Shown here: positions 28,221 to 36,023 of the stretch, one piece after another | How the letters are laid out: each line of letters opens with the position of its first letter | Numbering within the stretch: the first letter of the stretch is position 1 | Assembly: GCA_018241145.1 (NCBI GenBank) | Contig: JAFEEJ010000266.1 | Span: 1 to 37,339, forward strand | Length of the DNA stretch: 37,339 nt | Source of the DNA: Pseudomonadota bacterium | GTDB lineage: Bacteria > Pseudomonadota > Gammaproteobacteria > Xanthomonadales > Rhodanobacteraceae | Direction of reading: 5' to 3' | Notes under the pieces: model-generated | The model's database searches: none | What the model was told of the DNA's origin: nothing | What the model saw: only the letters and a program-made list of their open reading frames with translations | Translations under genes and position numbers: made by a program

Positions 28221-28267
28221 TCGTCATTCCGGGGCGACCGCGGTTTGCCGCGGGGGAACCCGGAATC
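28221..28267. repeat. Single REP-like palindrome (CATTCCGG family)
   Basis: TCGTCATTCCGGGG at 28221-28234 and CCCGGAATC at 28259-28267 match the left half of the doublet at 22771-22809 and lie in the same orientation. The arms ATTCCGGG (28226-28233) and CCCGGAAT (28259-28266) pair around two CCGCGG palindromes. It lies in the uvrC-pgsA gap (238 bp), which also has a 7-bp stem GCTCCGT 28296-28302/ACGGAGC 28316-28322. Confidence 0.65.
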
Positions 28268-28415
28268 CGCCTTTTGCACGGCCGCCCATGGCAAAGCTCC
28301 GTGACCCTGTCCGCAACGGAGCCGTGGCCGGCGCCGGAATGGACCGATTGATTTTCCGCGAACCGCTCTTCGCCCGCGATATGCGACACTTGCCGGATCG
28401 CGACAGAGGACGCCG

Positions 28416-29048
28416 ATGCGCATCAACCTGCCCAATGCATTGACGCTGTTCCGCATCGCCCTGCTGCCGGTGATGGTCGCGGCCTTCTACGCGCACGACG
28501 CCATTTCGGCCATCCCGTTGCGCGTGGCCAACACGACCGCGGCCGTGGTGTTCGTGCTCGCCGGCATCACCGACTGGCTGGATGGCTGGCTGGCGCGGCG
28601 CTTCAACCAGTCCTCCGCGTTCGGCGCGTTCCTCGATCCGGTCGCCGACAAGCTGATGGTGGCGGTCACGCTGTTCGTGCTGGTGCAGAGCCACCCGACC
28701 GTGTTGCTGGCGGTCACCGCGGCGGTGATCGTGGGCCGCGAAATCGCCGTATCCGCGCTGCGCGAATGGATGGCGCTGGTCGGCGAACGTGGCCGCGTGC
28801 GGGTGCAATGGGTCGGCAAGGTCAAGACCGTGGTGCAGATCATCGCGATCATCGTGCTGTTGCTGGAACGCGACAAGGACGCGCAACTGCTGCGCTTCTG
28901 GCTGGTCGGCGAAACCCTGCTGGTGATCGCCGCGATCCTGACCATCTGGTCGGGGCTCGCCTACCTGCGCGCGGCGTGGCCGGCGCTGCGGATGGATATG
29001 CCGCCCTCGGGCCCGCGATCGCCGACGGGCGCGGATGAAACGCGGTAG
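28416..29048 (+). CDS. pgsA: CDP-diacylglycerol-glycerol-3-phosphate 3-phosphatidyltransferase
   Basis: Inner-membrane enzyme committing CDP-diacylglycerol to phosphatidylglycerol. The product has 210 residues with about five helices, starting MRINLPNALTLFRI. The CDP-alcohol phosphatidyltransferase signature DGx2ARx8Gx3Dx3D is complete in DGWLARRF...GAFLDPVADK. AGAGGA-like sequence (ACAGAGGACG) precedes the ATG. The C-terminus is somewhat longer and polar (PPSGPRSPTGADETR). It follows uvrC as in E. coli, though separated by a REP-containing gap. It also supplies the substrate for the cardiolipin synthase-like gene elsewhere in the window. Confidence 0.96.
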   Translation: MRINLPNALTLFRIALLPVMVAAFYAHDAISAIPLRVANTTAAVVFVLAGITDWLDGWLARRFNQSSAFGAFLDPVADKLMVAVTLFVLVQSHPTVLLAVTAAVIVGREIAVSALREWMALVGERGRVRVQWVGKVKTVVQIIAIIVLLLERDKDAQLLRFWLVGETLLVIAAILTIWSGLAYLRAAWPALRMDMPPSGPRSPTGADETR

Positions 29049-29097
29049 CGGTGCCGAAGGGCGCCTCGCGCGAAGCCGCGGCCGCCCGGAGATGCCA

Positions 29098-29499
29098 TTA
29101 CCTCAGGAAGCCATGGATCGCGACTCCCAGGCCGAACAGGAACTGGATGCCAAGGAGAATGCGAAAGGCGACCGTGTAACGGATCCAGTATCCCTGCTTT
29201 TCGGCATCGATCGCAAACAGGCGGTGCGATTCCGGGAAGCCGCCTTCGATCTCCTTGAGGGCGGGAATGGTCAGCTCGATCAGTTGGTGGCTTCGGGCGT
29301 CCACGATTCCGAAGACCGTGGCCAGCAGGGCCAGGAACAGCCCCAAAAGGACGAGCACGAAAGGAGCGACGTGATATTGGATGGCGGTAAACACGCCGCC
29401 GTTGGCGAAAATCGAGAAGAGAACGAAGAAGTTGAAGCTCTTCAAGCGTTGCTCTGCATTGAACTTGAAGTGATCCCACACGAGTTGAGCGGCGTCCAC
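29098..29499 (-). CDS. Small three-helix membrane protein of unknown function, lower GC
   Basis: A 133-residue protein from a GTG start with an AGGAGG ribosome site (complement of 29504-29509). Predicted membrane helices lie at about 22-42, 45-66 and 107-130, with a polar loop (67-106) containing DARSHQLIELTIPALKEIE and LFAIDAEKQG. I do not recognise a named family; its layout is loosely like the small 2-3 helix proteins of the SLATT type, but that is not supported by a motif. Hand-counted GC is about 57% for 29101-29500, against about 68% in pgsA, suggesting acquired DNA. It lies downstream of, and on the same strand as, tRNA-Leu, and convergent with pgsA. Confidence 0.75.
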   Translation of the reverse strand: MDAAQLVWDHFKFNAEQRLKSFNFFVLFSIFANGGVFTAIQYHVAPFVLVLLGLFLALLATVFGIVDARSHQLIELTIPALKEIEGGFPESHRLFAIDAEKQGYWIRYTVAFRILLGIQFLFGLGVAIHGFLR

Positions 29500-29511
29500 G
29501 GATCCTCCTGC

Positions 29512-29525
29512 GCACCCACGGGTGC
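29512..29525. promoter_or_regulatory. Perfect palindrome just upstream of the small membrane gene's ribosome site
   Basis: GCACCC-AC-GGGTGC is a perfect 6+6 dyad with a 2-base centre, ending two bases from the AGGAGG. The centre is too short for a comfortable RNA loop, so it reads more like a protein operator than a hairpin. Confidence 0.3.
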
Positions 29526-29622
29526 TTCAAGCCCTTCGGCATCGATCGCCCAACCCAGCAAGTATTGCGATCACGCAACCGGCCGACAAAGGCGCGGCAG
29601 CGCACCGCGCAGACCTTTTGCA

Positions 29623-29709
29623 TGGTGCCCGGGGTCGGGATCGAACCGACAAGGCCGCAAGGCCGAGGGATTTTAAGTCCCTTGCGTTTACCAGTTTCGC
29701 CACCCGGGC
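29623..29709 (-). tRNA. tRNA-Leu (UAA anticodon)
   Basis: An 87-nt class II tRNA on the minus strand with encoded CCA. The acceptor stem GCCCGGG (5' end 29709) pairs with CCCGGGC before ACCA. The D-arm has GGCGAAACTGGTAAACGC. The anticodon arm AGGGA-CTTAAAA-TCCCT gives anticodon UAA. The long variable arm is CGGCCTTGCGGCCTTG-like, followed by a GTCGG-TTCGATC-CCGAC T-arm. E. coli leuZ has the same anticodon and lies after uvrC-pgsA-glyW-cysT; here the tRNA is on the opposite strand to pgsA and no tRNA-Gly or tRNA-Cys is seen. The flanking 214-bp stretch 29710-29923 has no gene that I can support. Confidence 0.95.
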
Positions 29710-29923
29710 GCGCCGTTATTGTGCCGCAGCGGCGTGCGGCGTGCGTACGGGCGGGATCAGCAGCAGGCGAATCGTGCGGCGGTCCGACCGGCTTCGCGTC
29801 AAGTTTCGCGATCGAGTTTCAGGTCGAATCTTGCGACGGACTGATGGTAGTGCGCCGCGGACGCGTTTTCGCCATGACCGTCGGCACGGATGCGGCGCGC
29901 GCTGCGCGGCCGCCGCGGCTCGA

Positions 29924-31783
29924 TCAGGGGCGATCCGCGCTGCGGATCGCGGCGGGCGAGGTCAGGTGCAGGTCGAATACCACGACTTCGTTGCTGCCTG
30001 CGCGCAACCACGGCGCGGGGCAATACAGATGCTGTTGCGGGCCGATCCGCCAGTAGCGCCCGAGCAGCCTGCCGTTGACCCACAGATAACCCTTGTTCCA
30101 GTCCGACAGGTCGAGATAGCAGTCGCCGGGTTGCCGCCATTCGAACGCGCCCTTGAAGAACAGGCCGGGGCGCGAAGGTTTTCCGGCCAACGGCCGCAAC
30201 TGCGACAACCATGCGTCGTCCAGCGGCAGGCCGAAAACGTCCCAGCCTTCGAGCGCCTTGCCATCCAGTTCGACCGGGCCGACGAGGCCCTTGCGATCGG
30301 CCATCGCGTGCCCGTAGCCGACATGGCCGAAACCGTCGACGAGGATTTCCAGGATCGATTCGCGCTTGCCGCCGGCCGCGAGCGCGACCTGTCGGCTTGC
30401 GCGCAGCGACGGATGCCGCACGCGCGAAACGTAGTCGACAAAATGCCCGTCGCGAAACACGCAGGCGTAGTCGCGCGCGTTCCGCAGATCGAGTCCACCG
30501 CCGCCGCGCAACGATTTGCGATACAGCACCAGGCCATGGTCCTGACCCAGCAGCAGTTCGTTCGCCTGCGGGCGATCGACGTGCCGGGCGGCCGGCAGGT
30601 TGTCCCACAACGCGGCGAACGGTTGCGGCGTGAACGGCGCGAAACCGGTGATCGACGGCGTGGGCGGAACCTCCGGCAACGGTTGTCGCGTCGACTCGCC
30701 GATCATCGCGCGAAACCGGCGATAGCCGATCGTCGGCGCGCCATGCTCGTCGATCGGCGCGCCGTAGTCGTAACTGGTGATCACCGGCTGGAAGTCCGAG
30801 TAGTCGTCGTGCGCATTGGCGCCTGCGCCGAAACCGAAATTGGTGCCGCCGTGCACGACATACAGGTTGAACGATCGCCGCTCGCGCAGCAGCGCGCGCA
30901 GGGTCGCGTCGAAATCGCCGCGCGCGAAATCCTTGTCGCCCCAGTGTGTCAGCCAGCCCGGATACCCTTCGCCCATCCACACCGGCATCTCGCCCGCGAT
31001 CGCCTGCGCGGCGGCGAAGTCGGCGTCGCCGTCGAGGCCGAGGGCCGCGCCCGGCAGATACGTCTTAGCGCCGCGCACCTGCGCAAGGCCGTCGGAAATC
31101 GAGAATGGCCCGTGCACGCCGTGTTGCCGCCACAGCGCGCGCAACGCTTCGAGGTAGGCGAGGTCGCGGCCGAACGAGGCGTATTCGTTTTCGATCTGCG
31201 TCATCAGCACCGGGCCGCCATTTTCGGCCAGCAGCGGAACGACCACCGGCGCGATCGTCGCGATGTAACGCCGCACCGCGGCCATGTAATCGGGATCGTC
31301 CTTGTCGCGCACGCGGATGCCTTGCTTGCGCAGCAGGTAGGGCGGCAATCCGCCGAAATCCCACTCGCCGCAGATGTACGGGCCGGGGCGCAGGTACACC
31401 CACATGCCTTCGGCCTGGCACAGCCGGACGAAATGCGCGAAATCGCGGCGTCCGCCGGTGAGGTCGAACACGCCCGGCTCGGATTCCAGCGCGTTCCACA
31501 TCAGATAGATCGCGATGGTGTTGAGCCCCATCGCGCGCGCCATGCGGATGCGGTGCGTCCAGTATTCCCGGGGAATCCGGATCGGATGCATCTCGCCGCT
31601 TCGGATCCAGAACGGTTCGCCGTCGAGCAGGAACCGGCGTCCCGACAATTCGAAACGATGCGGTTTGCCGTCCGGCGCACGTTCGCGCGCCGCAGGTTCC
31701 GGCGCATCGGCGAATGCGGCGCGGGTGCCGAATGCCGCCAGCGGGGCCAGCATGCTCAAGCGCAGGAATTCGCGGCGTCGCAT
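29924..31783 (-). CDS. GH35 beta-galactosidase, Tat-exported
   Basis: A 619-residue glycoside hydrolase family 35 enzyme that removes terminal beta-linked galactose. The N-terminus MRRREFLRLSMLAPLAAFG is a twin-arginine signal peptide, so it should act in the periplasm or outside. The TIM barrel starts FLLDGEPFWIRSGEMHPIRIP and includes LRPGPYICGEWDFGGLP. The proton donor is predicted as E200 (QIENEYASFG) and the nucleophile as E272 (GEGYPGWLTHWG). HGGTNFGFGAGAN and C-terminal beta domains (GYLWVNGRLLGRYWRIGPQQ) follow. It is the last gene of a minus-strand operon, 4 bases after the transporter stop. A small 8-bp hairpin (29931-29949) lies in its final codons. Confidence 0.95.
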   Translation of the reverse strand: MRRREFLRLSMLAPLAAFGTRAAFADAPEPAARERAPDGKPHRFELSGRRFLLDGEPFWIRSGEMHPIRIPREYWTHRIRMARAMGLNTIAIYLMWNALESEPGVFDLTGGRRDFAHFVRLCQAEGMWVYLRPGPYICGEWDFGGLPPYLLRKQGIRVRDKDDPDYMAAVRRYIATIAPVVVPLLAENGGPVLMTQIENEYASFGRDLAYLEALRALWRQHGVHGPFSISDGLAQVRGAKTYLPGAALGLDGDADFAAAQAIAGEMPVWMGEGYPGWLTHWGDKDFARGDFDATLRALLRERRSFNLYVVHGGTNFGFGAGANAHDDYSDFQPVITSYDYGAPIDEHGAPTIGYRRFRAMIGESTRQPLPEVPPTPSITGFAPFTPQPFAALWDNLPAARHVDRPQANELLLGQDHGLVLYRKSLRGGGGLDLRNARDYACVFRDGHFVDYVSRVRHPSLRASRQVALAAGGKRESILEILVDGFGHVGYGHAMADRKGLVGPVELDGKALEGWDVFGLPLDDAWLSQLRPLAGKPSRPGLFFKGAFEWRQPGDCYLDLSDWNKGYLWVNGRLLGRYWRIGPQQHLYCPAPWLRAGSNEVVVFDLHLTSPAAIRSADRP

Positions 31784-31787
31784 GGCG

Positions 31788-33095
31788 TTATCCCGTGAAT
31801 TCCACTCGCGAGCCGCGCAGTCCGTAGAACACGATATAGACGTAGCAAAGCAGCGGCAACACGTAGGCGTGCTGCACGCCGATGCGGTCGGCCAGCGCCC
31901 CTTGCAGCAGCGGGACCACCGCGCCGCCCACGATCGCCATGATCAGCAGGCTCGAAACCTTGCCGGTCAGCGCACCGAATTTCTCGATGCCCAGCGTGAA
32001 GATGCTCGGGAACATGATCGAGTTGCACAGGCCGACCGCCACCACGCTCCACAGCGCGACGCGCCCGTGCGTCAGCATGGTGGTCAACACCAGCACGGCC
32101 GCCGCGGTGGCGTTGAAGGCCAGCAGTCTGCGCGTGTCGATGCGCATCAGCACGGCCGAACCGAGGAAGCGCCCGACCATGGCGCCGCCCCAGTACAGCG
32201 AAACGAAACCCGCCGCGCGCGCGAGCGTCATGTCGCCGATCTGCGGCAGCGAAAGGTAATTGATCATGAAACTTCCGATCGAAACCTCCGCGCCGACGTA
32301 GACGAAGATCGCCGCCATGCCGAGCCACACGCGGCGATGTCGCAACGCATCGGCGAAACGATGGTGCGCATCGTCCGCGCCTTCGCCCTGCAGCCGCGGC
32401 AGGTGGAACGCCCACACCACCAGCGCGAGCAGGAACAGCAGAGCGGCGATGCCGACGTAGGGCCATTGCACCAGTTGCGCCTGCTGCACGCGGTAGGCGG
32501 CCTGCTGCGCGGGCGACAACTGCGCCAGTTCCGTCGCGCCGAGCACGGCCGTGGACAGGATCAGCAATCCGCCTACCTTCGGCGCCAGCGTGGTGCCGAG
32601 TGAATTCAGCGCCTGCACCAGGTTCAACCGGCTGGATGCGTGCTGCGGCGGGCCCAGCAGGCTCACGTAGGGATTGGCCGCGACCTGCAGGAGCGTGATG
32701 CCGCTGGCCAGCACGAAGAACGCGAACAGGAACAGCGGATACGATTGCAGCCGCGCGGCGGGAAGGAACAGCAGCGCGCCCACGCCGGTGACGCACAGGC
32801 CGGCGATGATGCTCAATCGATAGCCGAAGTGCGACACCACCTTGCCCGAAGGCAGCGACATCACGAAGTACGCGCCGAAGAACGTGAACTGCACCAGCAT
32901 CACCTGCGCGTAGTCCAGCGTGAACAGCGATTTCAGGTGCGGAATCAGCACGTCGTTCAGCACCGTGATGAAACCCCACATGAAGAAGATCGTGCTCATC
33001 ACCGCCATCGCGACGCGGTTGCCGGTGGCAGGTTCGCCCGCTTCGCCCACGCCGGATAGCGCCCCTGCGCCGTGATCGCCCTGCATCGGATTCAT
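31788..33095 (-). CDS. FucP-family sugar:proton symporter (MFS)
   Basis: A 435-residue inner-membrane transporter of the FucP/glucose-galactose permease family with 12 helices. Motifs: FFMWGFITVLNDVLIPHLK near the N-terminus (the FucP FxxWGxxxxLND pattern), VQFTFFGAYFVMSLPSG, LQVAANPYVSLLG, LNLVQALNSLGTTLAPK and NSIMFPSIFTLGIE. Relatives carry L-fucose, galactose, glucose or GlcNAc; the substrate cannot be fixed from sequence, but the neighbours favour L-fucose, galactose or GlcNAc. The start overlaps the cutC stop (ATGA) and has GGGAG upstream. An insertion of about 20 residues (LSPAQQAAYRVQQAQ) sits in a loop. Confidence 0.92.
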   Translation of the reverse strand: MNPMQGDHGAGALSGVGEAGEPATGNRVAMAVMSTIFFMWGFITVLNDVLIPHLKSLFTLDYAQVMLVQFTFFGAYFVMSLPSGKVVSHFGYRLSIIAGLCVTGVGALLFLPAARLQSYPLFLFAFFVLASGITLLQVAANPYVSLLGPPQHASSRLNLVQALNSLGTTLAPKVGGLLILSTAVLGATELAQLSPAQQAAYRVQQAQLVQWPYVGIAALLFLLALVVWAFHLPRLQGEGADDAHHRFADALRHRRVWLGMAAIFVYVGAEVSIGSFMINYLSLPQIGDMTLARAAGFVSLYWGGAMVGRFLGSAVLMRIDTRRLLAFNATAAAVLVLTTMLTHGRVALWSVVAVGLCNSIMFPSIFTLGIEKFGALTGKVSSLLIMAIVGGAVVPLLQGALADRIGVQHAYVLPLLCYVYIVFYGLRGSRVEFTG

Positions 33096-33847
33096 CGCTC
33101 GCACTCCCTCATGCCGGGTGATTCGGTCGCCTGCAACGCGTCCAGCATCGCACGGATTTCCTGCGGGTCGCTGCGCCATTCGCCGCCGGTCATCTCGTCC
33201 AGCCCGAACGGATGCGGCGCGGCGCCCGGCAGCCGGCGTTTGGCGGATGCGTGGAATTCGCGCACACCGGTGGCCGCCGCCACCGCCGCGATGTTGCCCG
33301 CATCGATGCCGGCACCGGCCATGACGCCGATGCGGCCGCGCGCCTGCCCGGCCAATTGCCGGATCAGCGGCGCGCCTTCCGCCGCGCGGGCGCGCTGTCC
33401 GGAGGTAAGCACGCGTTCGCAGCCGAGCGCGATGATGTCTTCCAGCGCCTGCACGGGATCGCGCGCGCAGTCGAAGGCGCGGTGGAAGGTCACGCCCAGC
33501 TTTCCGGCGGCCTCGATCAGCGCGCGGCAACGCGCGCCGTCCACGTTGCCGCCGGCGTCGAGCGCGCCGATCACCACGCCGTCGCAATCCATCAGCACGC
33601 ACGCGTGGATGTCGTTCATCATGGTTTCGTGTTCGAGTTGGTCGTAGGCGAAATGCCCTGCGCGCGGCCGGATCAGCACGTACAGCGGGATCTGCAACCG
33701 CTCGCGCGTCATCGCGATGGTCGCGCGCGACGGTGTCAGTCCGCCCAGTTCCAGCGCGCTGCAAAGTTCCACGCGCGCGGCACCGGCCGCCTGCGCGGCC
33801 AGCGCGGATGCGACCGAGTTGGCCGCGATTTCCAGCGTGGGATTCAT
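33092..33847 (-). CDS. cutC: CutC family TIM-barrel protein
   Basis: A 251-residue protein of PF03932 (E. coli CutC 248). Motifs: LEIAANSVASALAAQAAGAARVELCSALELGGLTPS, YVLIRPRAGHFAYD, CDGVVIGAL, TFHRAFDCARDP, LTSGQ and VMAGAGIDAGNI. CutC was named from copper-sensitive E. coli mutants, but its biochemical function is not settled. Here it is fused by ATGA overlaps between a glycosylasparaginase and a sugar transporter, with no copper gene nearby, which argues for a carbohydrate-related task (inference). The start overlaps the stop of the upstream asparaginase gene. Confidence 0.93.
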   Translation of the reverse strand: MNPTLEIAANSVASALAAQAAGAARVELCSALELGGLTPSRATIAMTRERLQIPLYVLIRPRAGHFAYDQLEHETMMNDIHACVLMDCDGVVIGALDAGGNVDGARCRALIEAAGKLGVTFHRAFDCARDPVQALEDIIALGCERVLTSGQRARAAEGAPLIRQLAGQARGRIGVMAGAGIDAGNIAAVAAATGVREFHASAKRRLPGAAPHPFGLDEMTGGEWRSDPQEIRAMLDALQATESPGMRECER

Positions 33848-34854
33848 GCCCGGAACAAGCTTCCGGACGGCAACAATGCCTTCCGTTCGCGCGCGTCGCA
33901 GACGGCGTACTGGAAACCCGGCTGGATGGCCCACGCGCCGACTTCGCCGTGGGCGTTCATCGCGAGGAAACCGACCTGGAGGTCCTTCGTGGTGTCCGGT
34001 TTCCTGGCGACGATGCGCTGCACCGCTTCGCGGCAGGCGTCCTGCGGCGAGCGTCCGTGCCGCATCAGTTCGACCACCAGGAAACTGCCGGCGTTGCGGA
34101 TCACTTCCTCGCCGACGCCGGTGGAAGTCGCGGCGCCGATCTTGCCGTCGACATACAGGCCCGCGCCGATGATCGGCGAATCGCCCACGCGGCCGTGCAG
34201 CTTCCACGCCATGCCGCTGGTGGTGCAGGCGCCGGCGAGCTTGCCGTGCGCGTCGATCGCCAGCATGCCGAGCGTGTCGTGGTTGTCCTTGCCGCCGGGC
34301 AGCCCCGCACCGTAATCGCGCACTTCGCTGTTGGCCACGGGCCGGTAGTGCGCGTCCTTCAGCCATGCGCGCCACGCGGCTTGCGCTTCCGGCGTCAGCA
34401 GGTTCTCCTTCGTGAAACCCTGTTCCAGCGCGAATTGCAGCGCGCCGTCGCCGGCCAGCAGCACGTGCGGCGTGCGTTCCATCACGCGCCTCGCGACCGA
34501 GATCGGATGCGCGATGTCTTCGAGCGCGGCGACCGCGCCGCAATTGCCCTGCCAGTCCATGATGCTGGCGTCCAGCGTGACCTTGCCGTCGCGATCGGGA
34601 TAACCGCCCTTGCCGACGCTGTGGTTCTTCAGGTCCGCCTCCGGCACGCGCGCACCGGCTTCCACCGCATCCAGCGCGGAACCGTCGTTCGCGAGGACCG
34701 CCCACGCTGCCTGATTGGCCGCGACGCCGAAGTCCCAGGTGGACGCCACGCGCGCGCCGGACGGGGCCGGCGCGAGGTCATCCGCGCGTGCGGACAGCGC
34801 GGCGGCCGAGGCGGCCAGCGCCGCGGTCTTCAGGAATTGGCGACGGTCGCCCAT
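33844..34854 (-). CDS. Glycosylasparaginase, Tat-exported
   Basis: N4-(beta-N-acetylglucosaminyl)-L-asparaginase, an Ntn-hydrolase of 336 residues that splits GlcNAc-Asn after glycopeptide breakdown. A twin-arginine signal (GDRRQFLKTAALAASAAAL) implies folding before export to the periplasm. The N-terminal nucleophile is T194 in NHDTLGMLAID, with autocleavage after D193, as in the flavobacterial enzyme. SVGKGGYPDRDG, GVGDSPIIGAGLYVDGKIGAA-type sequence (RVGDSPIIGAGLYVD) and the C-terminal region are complete. The ribosome site GAGGAA lies near the ATG at 34854. It is the first gene of the minus-strand operon and is divergent from the fucose catabolic operon. Confidence 0.93.
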   Translation of the reverse strand: MGDRRQFLKTAALAASAAALSARADDLAPAPSGARVASTWDFGVAANQAAWAVLANDGSALDAVEAGARVPEADLKNHSVGKGGYPDRDGKVTLDASIMDWQGNCGAVAALEDIAHPISVARRVMERTPHVLLAGDGALQFALEQGFTKENLLTPEAQAAWRAWLKDAHYRPVANSEVRDYGAGLPGGKDNHDTLGMLAIDAHGKLAGACTTSGMAWKLHGRVGDSPIIGAGLYVDGKIGAATSTGVGEEVIRNAGSFLVVELMRHGRSPQDACREAVQRIVARKPDTTKDLQVGFLAMNAHGEVGAWAIQPGFQYAVCDARERKALLPSGSLFRA

Positions 34855-34923
34855 GACGGTTTCCTCGCGGCTGCGTGTCGTGGGCGGATCATGCCACGAC
34901 AGCCGGGGCGCGCAACATCGGGG

Positions 34924-34944
34924 TTACGTATATGTAGTTATAAT
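34924..34944. promoter_or_regulatory. AT-rich divergent promoter/operator region
   Basis: A 21-base AT-rich stretch stands out in GC-rich surroundings and contains TATAAT at 34939-34944 for rightward transcription. It has an imperfect dyad (TTA-N4-TA-N2-TA-N4-TAA, about 34924-34943) that could be a repressor site shared by the two divergent operons. No good -35 hexamer is seen. Predicted +1 is near 34950, 26 bases before the aldo/keto reductase GTG. Confidence 0.5.
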
Positions 34945-34976
34945 CCACTGATGAAACTCGATGTCGGCAAGTCGCC

Positions 34977-36023
34977 GTGACGACCGCAGGTCCGCAGGGG
35001 GATGCGCGCGGCGCGGACGCGGGCGCCGCGGCGACGTTGCGGCGCTTGACGCCGCTCGGTTTCGGCGGCGCGCCGATCGGCAACCTCTACGCTGAGGTCC
35101 CGGATGCAGCGGCGGCAGCGGCGTTGCAGGCGGCGTGGCAAGGCGGCATCCGCTGGTTCGACACCGCGCCATTCTACGGCCACGGTCTGGGTGAGCGGCG
35201 CTTGGGCCACACCTTCGCGGACTGGCCGCGCGATTCGTTCGCGGTGTCCACCAAGGTCGGGCGGATCATCGAGACGGATGCGGGCGGGGAGGGCGGCGTC
35301 GATGGATTTGCCGTATCCGGCAGCCGTGCGACATTCGATTACCGCCGCGACGGCGTGCTGCGTTCGTTCGAGGCCAGCCTGCAACGGCTCGGCCTCGACC
35401 GGATCGACATGCTTTTCCTGCACGACGTCGGCCGGCTGACCCACGGCGATCGATACGCGGAAGTGTTGCGACAGGCGCTCGACGAGGCGTTTCCGGCGAT
35501 GGCCGTCTTGCGCGACGAAGGCGCGGTGCGCGCGATCGGCATCGGCGTCAACGAAGTCGAGGTGTGCCGGGAACTGCTGCCGCGCTTCGACCTCGATTGC
35601 ATCATGCTGGCGGGGCGCTACACGCTGTTCGAGCAGGCGCAGGCGCTGCCGCTGCTGGACGAAGCGCATCGCCGCGGGGTGCAGGTGATCGTCGCGGGGC
35701 CGTACAACTCCGGCCTGCTCGGCGATCCGCACGGCCCGGGCCCGACCTACGACTATGCGCCGGCCGATGCCCGCACGCTGGAACGCGCACGCCGCATTTA
35801 CGCGATCTGCGCCGGGGAAGGCGTGGACGTGGGCGCGGTGGCGCTGCAATTTCCCGCCGCGCATCCCGCGGTGTGCGCCGTGGTCGCGGGCATGCGCAGT
35901 GTCATGGAAGTCGAAAGCGCCATCGAGCGCAGCAGCCGGCGCTTGCCCGCGCGCCTCTGGGCGAAGCTGCGCGATGCCGGGATCATCGATGGCGCGGCGC
36001 CGTTGCCGGGGGCGTCCGCATGA
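34977..36023 (+). CDS. Aldo/keto reductase, probable L-fucose dehydrogenase
   Basis: A 348-residue AKR-superfamily oxidoreductase. The tetrad is visible: Asp and Tyr in FDTAPFYGHGLGERRLG, Lys in VSTKVGR and His in LFLHDVG. The start GGAPIGNLY and an AGPYNSGLL segment resemble the D-threo-aldose/L-fucose dehydrogenase branch that oxidises the pyranose at C1 to the lactone with NAD(P). The neighbours support that: the next genes match later steps of L-fucose oxidation. The start is a GTG at 34977 overlapping a nine-codon ORF (34951-34980). The N-terminus is unusually Ala/Gly-rich. The stop overlaps the SDR start. Galactose or arabinose could also be substrates. Confidence 0.82.
   Translation: MTTAGPQGDARGADAGAAATLRRLTPLGFGGAPIGNLYAEVPDAAAAAALQAAWQGGIRWFDTAPFYGHGLGERRLGHTFADWPRDSFAVSTKVGRIIETDAGGEGGVDGFAVSGSRATFDYRRDGVLRSFEASLQRLGLDRIDMLFLHDVGRLTHGDRYAEVLRQALDEAFPAMAVLRDEGAVRAIGIGVNEVEVCRELLPRFDLDCIMLAGRYTLFEQAQALPLLDEAHRRGVQVIVAGPYNSGLLGDPHGPGPTYDYAPADARTLERARRIYAICAGEGVDVGAVALQFPAAHPAVCAVVAGMRSVMEVESAIERSSRRLPARLWAKLRDAGIIDGAAPLPGASA

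Noticed and set aside
29098..29499. Naming the 133-aa membrane protein a SLATT-type immune effector
   Set aside because: Only general topology is shared; there is no diagnostic motif and no nucleotidyltransferase or other defence partner next to it.
29049..29710. Possible attachment-site duplication of the tRNA-Leu 3' end flanking the low-GC gene
   Set aside because: I compared the 3' end of the tRNA with the pgsA-proximal flank and found only a short GGTGCC match, no credible direct repeat and no integrase.
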